64,000 bases of DNA, from NCBI RefSeq assembly GCF_001421515.1, contig NZ_LMKM01000012.1, positions 304,335 to 368,334 on the forward strand. Direction: 5' to 3'. Positions 38,004 to 47,113 of this stretch are shown one piece after another. A model generated the notes under the pieces. That model saw only the letters and a list, made by a program, of their open reading frames with translations. It did no database searches and was not told the DNA's origin. Numbering within the stretch: the first letter of the stretch is position 1; the number at the start of each line of letters is the position of its first letter. The position numbers were made by a program, and so were the translations under genes. Source of the stretch: Pedobacter sp. Leaf216. Its GTDB lineage: Bacteria > Bacteroidota > Bacteroidia > Sphingobacteriales > Sphingobacteriaceae.

Positions 38004-38121
38004 CGTCATTCTAAACTTGTTTCAGAATCTGTCAGGCTTGAAAATAGGCAGAACTAATATCCTAAACTAGGTTAACTATTATCTCTTAAAAAAGATGCTG
38101 AAACAAGTTCAGTACAACGAT
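38004..38121. repeat. Dispersed palindromic repeat
   Basis: Begins CCGTCATTCTAAACTTGTTTCAG and ends CTGAAACAAGTTCAGTACAACGA. The outer arms are AACTTGTTTCAG / CTGAAACAAGTT. It is in the gap between the glycosyltransferase and the DJ-1/PfpI gene. Confidence 0.8.
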
Positions 38122-38217
38122 CCGGCTAGGCATATCTTCTCCCTAATCTCAAATTTATAAAAACAATAATTTTCCTCAACTGTCTTTAATACATCACCTA
38201 TTAAAAATTTAAAGATT

Positions 38218-38778
38218 ATGGGACAATTAAGTAACCGCACTATTGCTGTACTTTCAGAAAGCGGATTTGAAGAAGTAGAATTAACCGAACCAGTTAAAAG
38301 GTTAAAAGAAGAAGGAGCTACCGTTCACATTATCTCCTCAAAAAGTGGAAAAATTAAAGCTTGGGATCAAGATCACTGGTCGATCGAAGTAGATGTAGAT
38401 AAAACTCTTTCTGAAGCAAATGCAGAGGATTATCATGGTTTGCTTTTACCTGGCGGCGTAATTAACCCTGATCAGTTACGTGTTAATGAAGATGCAATTG
38501 CTTTTGTAAAAACATTTTTTGCTGATGGAAAACCTGTAGCAGCAATTTGCCACGGACCACAGACATTAATTAATGCTGATGTAGTTCAGGGTAGAAAAAT
38601 GACATCCGTGAAAAATATTTCACAGGATTTGATCAATGCCGGAGCCATTTGGTCTGATGAAGAAGTTGTGGTAGACCAAGGTTTTGTAACCAGCCGCACA
38701 CCAAAAGATTTACCTGCTTTTAACGATAAAATTGTAGAGGAATTTGCCGAAGGTGTTCATGAAGGGCAACACGCCTAA
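38218..38778 (+). CDS. DJ-1/PfpI family protein
   Basis: A 186-residue class I glutamine amidotransferase-like protein of the DJ-1/PfpI branch. The nucleophile elbow is AAICHGPQTL (C111, H112) and the acidic partner is E18 in GFEEVEL. Proteins of this branch (YhbO/PfpI type) are stress-linked deglycase/glyoxalase or peptidase candidates. Single gene; it ends at a strong bidirectional terminator. Confidence 0.93.
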   Translation: MGQLSNRTIAVLSESGFEEVELTEPVKRLKEEGATVHIISSKSGKIKAWDQDHWSIEVDVDKTLSEANAEDYHGLLLPGGVINPDQLRVNEDAIAFVKTFFADGKPVAAICHGPQTLINADVVQGRKMTSVKNISQDLINAGAIWSDEEVVVDQGFVTSRTPKDLPAFNDKIVEEFAEGVHEGQHA

Positions 38779-38808
38779 AAATTTTGGACGCTCTTTCTAG
38801 ATTCACTC

Positions 38809-38845
38809 AAAAACGGTTGGCAAAATTGCCAGCCGTTTTTATTTT
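38809..38845. terminator. Bidirectional intrinsic terminator
   Basis: AAAAACGGTTGGC (38809-38821) pairs with GCCAGCCGTTTTT (38828-38840) with one G-T pair and a 6-nt loop; T-rich on both strands. It lies between convergent genes. Confidence 0.92.
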
Positions 38846-38883
38846 TATTTCTGTGTTCCAGAAGATATTACCTTCTGAACCAT

Positions 38884-39927
38884 CTATAATTTAACTTGCC
38901 TGATAATATTCTTAATATTCAATTCAATAATATCGGTCATGGTTTTACAACGCAGGTAATTCGTATCCTTAAAATAATCACTCATACTTTGTTTTAGCAA
39001 AGCGATGTTCTCAGGGGTGGTTAATTCTTCTTTATTCGAAACATCTCTTAAATCGGTTAACCGGTGCCTTTCACTCCGTACTCGGTGCACAATCGATGAT
39101 CTTTCTTCCTGTTGATATTGCAGCACCGTTTTTTCTGTTAACTGTTCCATGCTCATTTTTACATAAGGCAGGTTCTCCTTAAAAAACTGGGGCAGATATA
39201 CCTTTAAATTTCCCTCATAAAATTGCTGGTCAAAATCAATTGCACGGATCCTGAATTGAATATCATCAAAATCAGGCGTAATCTGTACCACAAAATTATA
39301 GGCCCGCATGTCGCCCAAAAGCATAATTAAACAACGCTCGTTAAACTTTACAAACTCTTTTGCAATACGGGTAGGGTTAAATTCAGGAGTATACAGCTGG
39401 CCTTTTGTAAAAACATCACCCGGAATTCCTGCAATGTGTTCCTCAACCAAAGTATTTCCATCAACAAGATAATTTACCTGGTTTGGCGAAAGAATTTCTT
39501 CCATTTCCAGGCCATAAATACGCGAGGCATCGGCTTTCTTGATATAAAAATAATCGTAAACATCATTTAAACGGTTTACAATGCGGATACGGAAAGGATG
39601 GGTATTTCCGAAGGTACAATATTCAATTTTATCAATGTACTTGTGCTCTACAATTCGCAGGTTTCCTGAAGCTTTTAGGTTGGCGTAAATTTCTTTCAAA
39701 CCATCATGTAAGGTTTCAATTAAGTCTTGCGCATAGATAGGGCCTTCCCAAAGTGAATCTTTACCAAACTTATCCATTAAAGGAAAAGCCTCGTTGAACT
39801 GCATTAAATCATTGTAACCGATAGGTAGTTTTGCTTCACGCTGGTAAGTGCGCAAATATTTTTGCAAAGCAGGTGTAACCGGAAAAATCGGCTTCTTTTT
39901 TGAAATTTTTACATCATTGTTTTCCAT
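38884..39927 (-). CDS. Kinase-fold-like protein of unknown function
   Basis: A 347-residue cytoplasmic protein with no name I recognise. Its middle reads like an aminoglycoside-phosphotransferase/protein-kinase fold. It has a lysine strand FYIKKAD (K130/131), a glutamate (E141), a hinge-like LVEEHIAGIPGD, then GDMRAYNFVV (D206, N211), which parallels GDLHPGNILV of APH-type kinases, and AIDFDQ (D231), which parallels IDFG. The start ATG at 39927 gives MENNDVKISKKKPIF; an upstream ATG adds six residues. Kinase activity is an inference. Confidence 0.65.
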   Translation of the reverse strand: MENNDVKISKKKPIFPVTPALQKYLRTYQREAKLPIGYNDLMQFNEAFPLMDKFGKDSLWEGPIYAQDLIETLHDGLKEIYANLKASGNLRIVEHKYIDKIEYCTFGNTHPFRIRIVNRLNDVYDYFYIKKADASRIYGLEMEEILSPNQVNYLVDGNTLVEEHIAGIPGDVFTKGQLYTPEFNPTRIAKEFVKFNERCLIMLLGDMRAYNFVVQITPDFDDIQFRIRAIDFDQQFYEGNLKVYLPQFFKENLPYVKMSMEQLTEKTVLQYQQEERSSIVHRVRSERHRLTDLRDVSNKEELTTPENIALLKQSMSDYFKDTNYLRCKTMTDIIELNIKNIIRQVKL

Positions 39928-39953
39928 GTAGAGGCAATTTACCATTTTAAAAA

Positions 39954-40028
39954 TTTAACCGCAAAGGCCGCGAAGTTTTACGCGAAGAAGTAAAAGAAAA
40001 AAACAGTAGTGCGTGCTTTGCGGTTAAA
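39954..40028. repeat. CTTTGCGGTT inverted repeat
   Basis: TTTAACCGCAAAG (39954-39966) and CTTTGCGGTTAAA (40016-40028) form perfect 13-bp arms. The right arm contains the stop codon of the leftward serine hydrolase, so the element was inserted at, or now provides, the gene's 3' end. Confidence 0.85.
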
Positions 40029-41214
40029 ACTTGGGATAACTAAATGGCAAACCGCTTAAATACCTGCTGATTTTACGGTAAGGATAATTGCCAGCACCGT
40101 GATCTGCAAACTGTACAATTATGGTATTTGTTTTAGGATCTATATATAACCTTTGCCCAAGCATCCCCTCTGCCGAGTAATCACCATTTTCTCCTTCCTG
40201 CGGAATCCACCAGAGATAATGATGTGCAGACTTTTGCCAACCTTTGGCAGAGGCAGGTATTTCTTTACCGATATTGATTGATTGATTAACCCAACGCTCC
40301 GGTACCACCTGTTTGCCATTGTATCTGCCTTTATTTAAAAATAATCGCCCAATTTTTGCAAAATCAATGCCCGTAACCTGAAAACGGCTTGCGGTATTTG
40401 TTAAACCATCAACCTGATCTAAACCCCAGGTAGCATTATACTCTGCGCCAATTTTTTGCCAAACATTCGCCTCAAAGTATTGCGCTACCGATTTCCCAGT
40501 TGCATTTTTTAAAACCCAGCCTAACAAAATCGGGTCAATGCTCTTGTATTTCCAAACTGTGCCGGGTTTATTTGCCAGCTTAACTTTCATCAGCTGTGCT
40601 TTCATATCATCCGTATAATAATACTTGGCCTCATCCGAAAAAAATGCTTTCACAATTCCACCCAAGGCATCCTGAAATTCCAGTCCGGATTTCATATCCA
40701 GAAGATTTTTTAACGTAACCTGCTCAAAAGCTGGATTCGATTCTAATTCGGGAATGTATCTGGTTACTTTATCATTTAAATTTTTAATTGAACCATCTTC
40801 TAAAGCTTGACCAATCATAATGGAAATTATACTTTTAGCTCCAGAAAATATACTTGTTAGCGTGCTATCGCTATATCCATTATGATACCTTTCGTATAGC
40901 ACACTATCGTTCCTGATCACCATAAAAAGATTGATTTCTCCGTTTTTTATATATTCTTTTAAAGGAATAGATCGATTGTCACCATCCAAAACATGGAGAG
41001 TATCTAAGTCATCACGTTGCTTACCAGTTCTGATAAAATGAAAAATGGAGTCACTTTTATGCGAAACTTCCTGAGGAAAGATTTTATACGTTTCTGCATT
41101 TGGAGTTCTATACTTTATAACATTTAATAAATAAGGCTTCCAAAGGAATAATACGAACAGCGAGAAGAAAAAAGTATAGATTAAGATTAAAAGCGTTTTT
41201 TTTAAGATCTTCAT
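40024..41214 (-). CDS. Membrane-anchored beta-lactamase-family serine hydrolase
   Basis: A 396-residue serine hydrolase held by an N-terminal membrane segment (about 7-26). The SxxK motif is S124-G-A-K127 (FSGAKSII) and Tyr223 in KYKSIDP supplies the second motif. A C-terminal HGAG near 375 may replace KTG. It is related to esterase/6-aminohexanoate-dimer-hydrolase types. It is probably periplasmic. Its stop codon sits within the inverted repeat. Confidence 0.85.
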   Translation of the reverse strand: MKILKKTLLILIYTFFFSLFVLFLWKPYLLNVIKYRTPNAETYKIFPQEVSHKSDSIFHFIRTGKQRDDLDTLHVLDGDNRSIPLKEYIKNGEINLFMVIRNDSVLYERYHNGYSDSTLTSIFSGAKSIISIMIGQALEDGSIKNLNDKVTRYIPELESNPAFEQVTLKNLLDMKSGLEFQDALGGIVKAFFSDEAKYYYTDDMKAQLMKVKLANKPGTVWKYKSIDPILLGWVLKNATGKSVAQYFEANVWQKIGAEYNATWGLDQVDGLTNTASRFQVTGIDFAKIGRLFLNKGRYNGKQVVPERWVNQSINIGKEIPASAKGWQKSAHHYLWWIPQEGENGDYSAEGMLGQRLYIDPKTNTIIVQFADHGAGNYPYRKISRYLSGLPFSYPKF

Positions 41215-41255
41215 TAGATAGGCGTTGTACAGGCAAATATAAAATATTTAGGTAT

Positions 41256-42170
41256 TTATGCCTGCTTAGCCAATTGATTTATTGCAAAAGAATTTGCATT
41301 TTTAGGCTGATATTTCCACCTTTTATGGCTCCACAACCAATACTCGGGCCTGGCCTTGATCATTTCTTCCAAAAAACGGGTATGCATTTCTGTAATTTCA
41401 AATTCAGCAGTTCCGGCCGGATTTAAACAGAGCGGTATACAATCTACACTATAAAAGCCCCGTTTAAGTACATTGATTTTAAAATAAAATATTGGCTGAT
41501 TGGTTCTTTTAGCAATTTTTTCTATACCCAATTGAACAGAACTCGGCTGATTCATAAAAGTTGTCCAATAATGTGATTCATCTTTTGAAGGTGCCTGATC
41601 GTTCCCAAAACTAAATATGCTCGGCTTATCTTTGCTCGCCTGTAAAGCCCTCATAGTTTGGCGCATGGCAATTAATTTATTTCCGAATTTACTGCGCACT
41701 TTTTTAAACCAGTTGTCGAAAGTAGGATTAGTTAATGGCTTATAAATTGGATAATGATCTACATTAAAATTAAGTCCAATACCCAAAGTACCCCATTCCC
41801 AGTTGCCATAATGTGCAGCACAGATCAATACGCTTTGACCCCGATCCAAGTATTTTTGAACTTGCTCCTTGTTGTGAAATATAAAACGCTTTTCTATTTC
41901 CTCTTTCGAAATACTTTTCATCTTAATAACTTCGAAAACCAAAGAAGACAGATAGCGGTAAAAACGTTTTTCTATAGTGAAAATTTCCTTTAAGGCCTTA
42001 TTAGGAAGTGCCTTTAATAAATTTGTTCTCACTACTTTGCGGCGATAGCCGAAAACAAAATACAGCAGTAAGTAAGCGCCATCAGCCAACACGTATAATA
42101 CAGATAATGGAAGCAAAGATAATACGCCTAAAAAAAATATCCCCAGATGGGAAATCCCCTTTTTAATCAT
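41256..42170 (-). CDS. LpxL/HtrB-like lipid A acyltransferase
   Basis: A 304-residue lysophospholipid/lipid A acyltransferase family protein. The HX4E motif is H120-Y-G-N-W-E125. The N-terminus has a hydrophobic anchor (about 8-45) and GYRRKVVRTNL. Function is inferred: late acylation of lipid A or a related lipid. It lies 91 bp from its paralogue at 42262-43188, both leftward and about 60% alike by eye in many stretches. Confidence 0.9.
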   Translation of the reverse strand: MIKKGISHLGIFFLGVLSLLPLSVLYVLADGAYLLLYFVFGYRRKVVRTNLLKALPNKALKEIFTIEKRFYRYLSSLVFEVIKMKSISKEEIEKRFIFHNKEQVQKYLDRGQSVLICAAHYGNWEWGTLGIGLNFNVDHYPIYKPLTNPTFDNWFKKVRSKFGNKLIAMRQTMRALQASKDKPSIFSFGNDQAPSKDESHYWTTFMNQPSSVQLGIEKIAKRTNQPIFYFKINVLKRGFYSVDCIPLCLNPAGTAEFEITEMHTRFLEEMIKARPEYWLWSHKRWKYQPKNANSFAINQLAKQA

Positions 42171-42261
42171 ACCAGAATAAGTTGAAATGCTAATTTAAAA
42201 AGCAAGCCAAAAAATTATGCCATGAAAATGTTAGTTTTCCAGATAAGACAAAAAGATGAAT

Positions 42262-43188
42262 TTACGCAATTGCATCCATCATATTTTCATCCTTTTGGAT
42301 GATTGCAGAAATTTTTGGTTCAGGTTTGTACTTCCATCTGCGGTGGCTCCACAACCAATAAGCAGGCGCTTCTTTTATCATATCCTCTAAGAAATGTGTA
42401 TGCATTTCGGTGATTTCGAATTCGGCAGTTTCAGAAGGATTTAAGCAGATCGGCACACAATCTACCTCATAATAACCTCTTTTTAAATGGTTTATCTTTA
42501 AATAAAAAACCGGACGATTGGTTTTCCTGGCGATTTTCTCTACCCCTAACTGAATCGATGATTCTTGATTTAAAAAAGTTGTCCAATAATTCGATTCCTC
42601 TCTTCCAGGGGCCTGGTCGCTACCAAAAGTAAACATGGTTGGTTTATTTTTGCTGGATTGAATAGCCCGTAACGTTTGACGCATGGATACCATATGGTTA
42701 CCAAATTTACTCCTCATGGTCAAAAACCAATTATCAAAAACATCACTGCTCAGTGGCTTATAAATTGGGTAGTGTTCGCCCGAGAAGTTTAAGCCTATGG
42801 CCATACAAACCCACTCATAATTTCCATAATGGGAAGAGCAAAAAAGTACACTCTCGTTGTTTTTAAGATAAGCCTCTACCAGATCCTTATTTTTAAACCT
42901 TACTCTTTTATTCAGCTCATTTTTAGAAATACTTTTCATTTTGATCACTTCGATAAAAAGAGACGACAAAAATTTATAAAATCGCTTTTCTATTGCATAA
43001 ATCTCAGCGGTATTTTTTTCGGGGAATGCATTATTGAGATTTTCTTTGACTACTTTTCTTCTATAACCAAAAACATAAAATATCAATACATAAAAAGCAT
43101 CTGCCAGTAGGTATAAAATAAATAATGGCAATAGCGAGAGCATATTTAATAAAAATATACCCGCTTTGGATAACCCTTTATTAATCAT
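42262..43188 (-). CDS. LpxL/HtrB-like acyltransferase, paralogue
   Basis: A 308-residue paralogue of the acyltransferase gene downstream, with the same HX4E motif (H120-Y-G-N-Y-E125), GYRRKVVKENL, RFYKFLSSLFIEVIKMKSIS and KIARKTNRPVFYLKIN. The pair looks like a tandem duplication. Two enzymes with different chain length or acceptor position would explain keeping both. A promoter-like TAATTTTG box lies 33 bp upstream. Confidence 0.9.
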   Translation of the reverse strand: MINKGLSKAGIFLLNMLSLLPLFILYLLADAFYVLIFYVFGYRRKVVKENLNNAFPEKNTAEIYAIEKRFYKFLSSLFIEVIKMKSISKNELNKRVRFKNKDLVEAYLKNNESVLFCSSHYGNYEWVCMAIGLNFSGEHYPIYKPLSSDVFDNWFLTMRSKFGNHMVSMRQTLRAIQSSKNKPTMFTFGSDQAPGREESNYWTTFLNQESSIQLGVEKIARKTNRPVFYLKINHLKRGYYEVDCVPICLNPSETAEFEITEMHTHFLEDMIKEAPAYWLWSHRRWKYKPEPKISAIIQKDENMMDAIA

Positions 43189-43220
43189 GATGTGGGATAA
43201 TTAGTTTGCTTTTATAAATG

Positions 43221-43228
43221 CAAAATTA
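43221..43228 (-). promoter_or_regulatory. Candidate -7 box for acyltransferase genes
   Basis: TAATTTTG on the minus strand matches TAnnTTTG and is 33 bp before the ATG at 43188. A TTTG lies 26 bp further upstream, slightly too far for the usual spacing. Confidence 0.35.
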
Positions 43229-43596
43229 CAGTCACAGTTAAAATCAATTGCCATCAAACTGTTAGTTTTTTATTCCTACAAGTTTTATGAAAAAACCATG
43301 ACAAAAAACGACTGTTTTGATTAAAAACTGCTTATTAACAGGCACTTATCTACTGTTATTGCTTAGCTTAATAGCATCCAAACTTATTTATCGGCCCACA
43401 TTTTTATAACCTTCTTGTTATGGTATTCGCTGATTTATCAAAGGGGATTTAACGAAAGAAGAACCAAAATTAAAAAATCGACAGTAATTGATTTCCTAAA
43501 TATTTATGCTGGTAGCTCAGAAATATTTAACCCCTATAATTAACAACCTCATCGCTGCTTTACTACAAATTATCAATGCCAAAACTATTAAACGCA

Positions 43597-43625
43597 AAAA
43601 AGCCCCGATTTACATCGAGGCTTTA
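43597..43625 (-). terminator. Intrinsic terminator of typA
   Basis: On the minus strand AAAGCCTCGAT pairs with ATCGGGGCTTT around a short TGTAA-type loop, followed by a T run. It starts 32 bp after the typA stop codon. Confidence 0.9.
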
Positions 43626-43656
43626 ATTAGCTATATTTTAAGTCTCCTTTAAGAGA

Positions 43657-45462
43657 TTAAGCAAATTGCTTTCCTTTAACTTTACGTTCTTGCTCAGTTA
43701 AATAGATTTTACGTAAACGCATGCTGGCAGGTGTAACCTCGATATACTCATCAGCCTGGATGTACTCCATAGCCTCTTCTAAAGAGAATTTAATTGCTGG
43801 TGCAATACGGGTATTATCATCAGTACCAGAAGCACGCATGTTGGTTAAAGCTTTACCTTTTACCACGTTTACCACTAAATCGTTATCACGGATGTGCTCA
43901 CCCATAATCTGACCTTCGTAAACATCAGTTCCCGGATCAACAAAGAAACGACCTCTATCCTGTAATTTATCAATTGAATAAGCAGTAGTTTGTCCTTTTT
44001 CCATTGAAACCAATACTCCGTTCAAACGACCAGGGATTGTACCTTTCCAAGGCTCGTAAGCTTTAAAACGGTGTGCCATAATTGCCTCACCAGCAGTAGC
44101 AGTTAATACGTTGTTACGCAAACCGATAATACCACGAGAAGGGATTTCGAATTCTAAGTGCTGTAAATCGCCTTTTGGCTCCATAATTAACAACTCACCT
44201 TTACGCTGAGTTACCAATTCAATTACTTTACCAGAAACTTCACCCGGAACATCAACAATTAGTGTTTCAATTGGCTCATGTTTTTTACCATCGATTTCTT
44301 TAACGATAACCTGTGGCTGACCAACCTGAATTTCGTAACCTTCACGACGCATGGTTTCGATTAGTACTGATAAGTGGAGAATACCACGACCGTAAACCAA
44401 CCATGAATCTGGAGATGCTGTTTCAACAACTTTTAAAGCTAAGTTTTTCTCAGTTTCTTTGATCAAACGTTCTTTAATACGTTGAGAAGTTACCAATTTA
44501 CCTTCTTTACCGAAAAATGGAGAGTTGTTAATGGTAAACAACATATTCATTGTAGGCTCATCGATGCTGATTACAGGTAGTTGTTCTGGTGCTTCAAAAT
44601 CAGCGATAGTATCACCAATATCAAATCCATCAATACCTACAACTGCACAAATATCACCTGAACTTACTTCTGTGGTACGGATTTTTCCTAAGCCTTCGAA
44701 TGTATATAGTTCTTTTACTCTTGTTTTTACAACTTTACCATCGCGTTTAATTAAAGTAACCGGTTGGTTTTCTTTAATTGTACCACGGTGAACACGACCA
44801 ATTGCAATACGACCTACGAAAGATGAATAATCCAATGAGGTGATTTGCATCTGTAAAGTACCGTCGTTAATTGGTGCTGGTGGAATGTTAGCCACAACTG
44901 CATCTAATAAAGCAAAAATATCAGTAGTTGGTTTTTGCCAGTCGGTACTCATCCATCCTTGTTTAGATGAACCGTAAATTACAGGGAAGTCTAATTGCTC
45001 TTCTGTAGCTTCAAGGTTAAAGAACAATTCGAAAATCTGCTCATAAACCTCTTCTGGGCGACAGTTTTCTTTATCCACTTTGTTTACTACCACAATCGGT
45101 TTTAAACCAAGCGCTAAAGCTTTTTGCGTTACGAAACGCGTTTGAGGCATTGCACCTTCAAAAGCATCGCAAAGTAAAAGTACACCATCTGCCATTTTCA
45201 AAACACGCTCTACCTCACCGCCGAAATCCGCGTGACCAGGAGTGTCAATAATATTAATTTTTACGTCTTTGTATTGAACCGAAACGTTTTTAGATACAAT
45301 CGTGATACCACGTTCGCGTTCTAAATCGTTGTTATCCAATATCAAATCTCCTGTTTGTTCGTTGTCACGAAAAATAGAACAAGAATGTAAAATCTTATCA
45401 ACCAAAGTAGTTTTGCCGTGGTCAACGTGTGCTATAATAGCTATATTTCTAATCTTTTGCAT
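43657..45462 (-). CDS. typA: Translational GTPase TypA/BipA
   Basis: Ribosome-binding translational GTPase, 601 residues, normal length. Motifs: AHVDHGKTTLVDKIL (P-loop), RERGITI (switch I), DTPGHADFGGEVE (switch II), NKVDKENCR, and SSKQGW. C-terminal EF-G-like domains and the BipA-specific domain follow. Its role is in ribosome assembly and stress or cold growth. The ATG at 45462 gives MQKIRNIAIIAHVDHGKTTL. A typical Bacteroidetes promoter box lies upstream, and a terminator downstream. Confidence 0.97.
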   Translation of the reverse strand: MQKIRNIAIIAHVDHGKTTLVDKILHSCSIFRDNEQTGDLILDNNDLERERGITIVSKNVSVQYKDVKINIIDTPGHADFGGEVERVLKMADGVLLLCDAFEGAMPQTRFVTQKALALGLKPIVVVNKVDKENCRPEEVYEQIFELFFNLEATEEQLDFPVIYGSSKQGWMSTDWQKPTTDIFALLDAVVANIPPAPINDGTLQMQITSLDYSSFVGRIAIGRVHRGTIKENQPVTLIKRDGKVVKTRVKELYTFEGLGKIRTTEVSSGDICAVVGIDGFDIGDTIADFEAPEQLPVISIDEPTMNMLFTINNSPFFGKEGKLVTSQRIKERLIKETEKNLALKVVETASPDSWLVYGRGILHLSVLIETMRREGYEIQVGQPQVIVKEIDGKKHEPIETLIVDVPGEVSGKVIELVTQRKGELLIMEPKGDLQHLEFEIPSRGIIGLRNNVLTATAGEAIMAHRFKAYEPWKGTIPGRLNGVLVSMEKGQTTAYSIDKLQDRGRFFVDPGTDVYEGQIMGEHIRDNDLVVNVVKGKALTNMRASGTDDNTRIAPAIKFSLEEAMEYIQADEYIEVTPASMRLRKIYLTEQERKVKGKQFA

Positions 45463-45484
45463 AAAATGCGCCTCAAATTTGGCG

Positions 45485-45492
45485 CAAAGATA
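45485..45492 (-). promoter_or_regulatory. Candidate -7 promoter box for typA
   Basis: TATCTTTG on the minus strand, 22 nt before the typA ATG, matches TAnnTTTG. The short leader it implies contains a TGCGCC / GGCGCA inverted repeat (45466-45486). No clear -33 element is seen. Confidence 0.5.
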
Positions 45493-45681
45493 GTGTTTTG
45501 AAATGGATTTTCTACTATATCTCTCACTATTTAATATGATGATAATGTTGTAATTATCTCATTTTTAAATGGAACGAAAAGCAATACTTTTTTTATTTCC
45601 CAAATGATCTTTTGCAAAAACTTCTTCAAAATATTAAACTTAATTTAGCATAGCAAAACACCTATCCATATTCGAAAACAA

Positions 45682-46041
45682 ATGAAAATTATACCCCATA
45701 CCGTAAAAGATATTCAAATTGTTGAAGTAACTTCAGAAGAATTAATTATTAAGCACGCAGAAGATGGATTAGACTTATTGGGCAACCTATATTACCAGGG
45801 ATTTGACAAAATAATTATCCATCAACAAAACATTATACCTGCTTTTTTTGATCTTAAAAACGGAATGGCAGGAGAAATTCTTCAGAAGTTTTCAAATTAT
45901 CGGGTACGCTTAACCATTATTGGCGATTTTAGCGCATACCAGAGCAAAAGCATTAAAGATTTTATTTACGAAAGCAATAAAGGTAACCACATTAACTTTC
46001 TAAGTTCAACCGCCGAGGCTTTATCGAAACTTGCTGGTTAA
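45682..46041 (+). CDS. DUF4180 protein
   Basis: A 119-residue protein of the DUF4180 family. Characteristic pieces are ELIIKHAEDGLDLLGNLYYQ, FDKIIIHQQNIIPAFFDLKN, GMAGEILQKFSNYRVRLTII and DFIYESNKGNHINFLSS. The family is small, cytoplasmic and alpha/beta, related to STAS-like folds. Its function is unknown. Its stop codon overlaps that of the convergent VOC gene. Confidence 0.92.
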   Translation: MKIIPHTVKDIQIVEVTSEELIIKHAEDGLDLLGNLYYQGFDKIIIHQQNIIPAFFDLKNGMAGEILQKFSNYRVRLTIIGDFSAYQSKSIKDFIYESNKGNHINFLSSTAEALSKLAG

Positions 46042-46493
46042 TCATTTGCTAATGCCAACCAATCCTTGTACGAAATTACACCCAAACCTGGCCTTGCCGC
46101 CCCTTCTAAAATGGCAATAAACTCCAATGCATGCCCGTCAGGATCATTAAAATAAATAGCCAAAGCTGGCATCCAGGCAAAAACCATCGGTTCGTGATTG
46201 CCATTGTTGAGAAAATTATAGGGCTTTAGGTTTTTAGATTCCAAAAAACCGACAGATTTGTTTAGCACATCATCCACATCGCAGCTAAAAGCAAAATGCC
46301 TGATATCAATCTCATTCTTTGGCTTTTCCCAAATCCCCAGCATAGCCTCTTTCGGCTTGCCGATCCAGAAAAAAGCAATTTTGCGTTTCTCTTCATAATG
46401 GCATTGCGTTAAACCCAAAACATTGCTGTAAAAATTTATCGATCTTGCCAAATCTTCAACATATATATGCGTTTCAAATAATCCTTTTATCAT
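46038..46493 (-). CDS. VOC-superfamily (glyoxalase-like) protein
   Basis: A 151-residue VOC-fold protein opening KGLFETHIYVEDLARSINFY, with the beta-alpha-beta repeats of the family. It has candidate metal residues H9, H98-type residues in HFAFSC and E-containing DPDGHALEF near the C-terminus. It could be a glyoxalase-, dioxygenase- or resistance-type protein. Its stop codon overlaps that of the DUF4180 gene. Confidence 0.88.
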   Translation of the reverse strand: MIKGLFETHIYVEDLARSINFYSNVLGLTQCHYEEKRKIAFFWIGKPKEAMLGIWEKPKNEIDIRHFAFSCDVDDVLNKSVGFLESKNLKPYNFLNNGNHEPMVFAWMPALAIYFNDPDGHALEFIAILEGAARPGLGVISYKDWLALAND

Positions 46494-46637
46494 ATTATGA
46501 AGGTAGATATAAGTTGTAGCCCCAAAAAATCATGTTTATCGATATACTTATCGACAAAATTGATAGCACCACATTAATTTTATTTCTAGCTTTATTGAAT
46601 AAGCCAGCTGTTTATAGAAAGTTTTAATTTATGCCTG

Positions 46638-47054
46638 ATGAAAGTTTTTAAAACCCTAGCATTTATAATTATTGCCAGTTTTATTTTAATAGTTTCTCCT
46701 GCTTACGTTTTCGCACAGAAAGCATTTGAATATGAATACTATGTAGGTAAAACCAAAGATATGACCATTAAGCTTTCCTTGGCAGATGGTTATATTGCAG
46801 CCAGCGAAATTAGAACCGTTGGTTTTAAAAGCAAAAAAACTTCCCTGTTTTTAACCGAAACAGGTTATGAACAAGCTGGCCTGAAAATGAAATTTTACCA
46901 CGACTCCGCTTCACAAAAAGAATTTCCTGATTATTTTATCGTTGATAACATTAGAGATGCCTACGAGCAGTTGCCGAAAGAAATGCACGGCGAATATTAT
47001 TTTAAAAACGAGGTAATTGCCTTTACCTTAAAAATTTCAGCAGGCCATCGTTAG
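46638..47054 (+). CDS. Exported hypothetical protein
   Basis: A 138-residue exported protein (signal peptide to about 26, ending VFAQ). The mature region is beta-rich and lacks cysteine. No family is recognised. It precedes the DUF2459-like gene by 59 bp on the same strand. Confidence 0.6.
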   Translation: MKVFKTLAFIIIASFILIVSPAYVFAQKAFEYEYYVGKTKDMTIKLSLADGYIAASEIRTVGFKSKKTSLFLTETGYEQAGLKMKFYHDSASQKEFPDYFIVDNIRDAYEQLPKEMHGEYYFKNEVIAFTLKISAGHR

Positions 47055-47113
47055 GGAATCAATCAACATTGTGTATATTAATGGCATAGATTGAGAAGTT
47101 TATATTAAAAAGT

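Larger units (their letters stand above)
43189..43656. other. Gene-free stretch upstream of acyltransferases
   Basis: About 470 bp with no supported gene. It carries the candidate promoter box at 43221-43228 and the typA terminator at 43597-43625. The rest is AT-rich, and I see no repeat or conserved structure in it. Confidence 0.6.

Noticed and set aside
41256..43188. HX4E instead of HX4D as a defect in the acyltransferases
   Set aside because: Both forms are usual in LpxL/HtrB-type enzymes, so it is not a defect.
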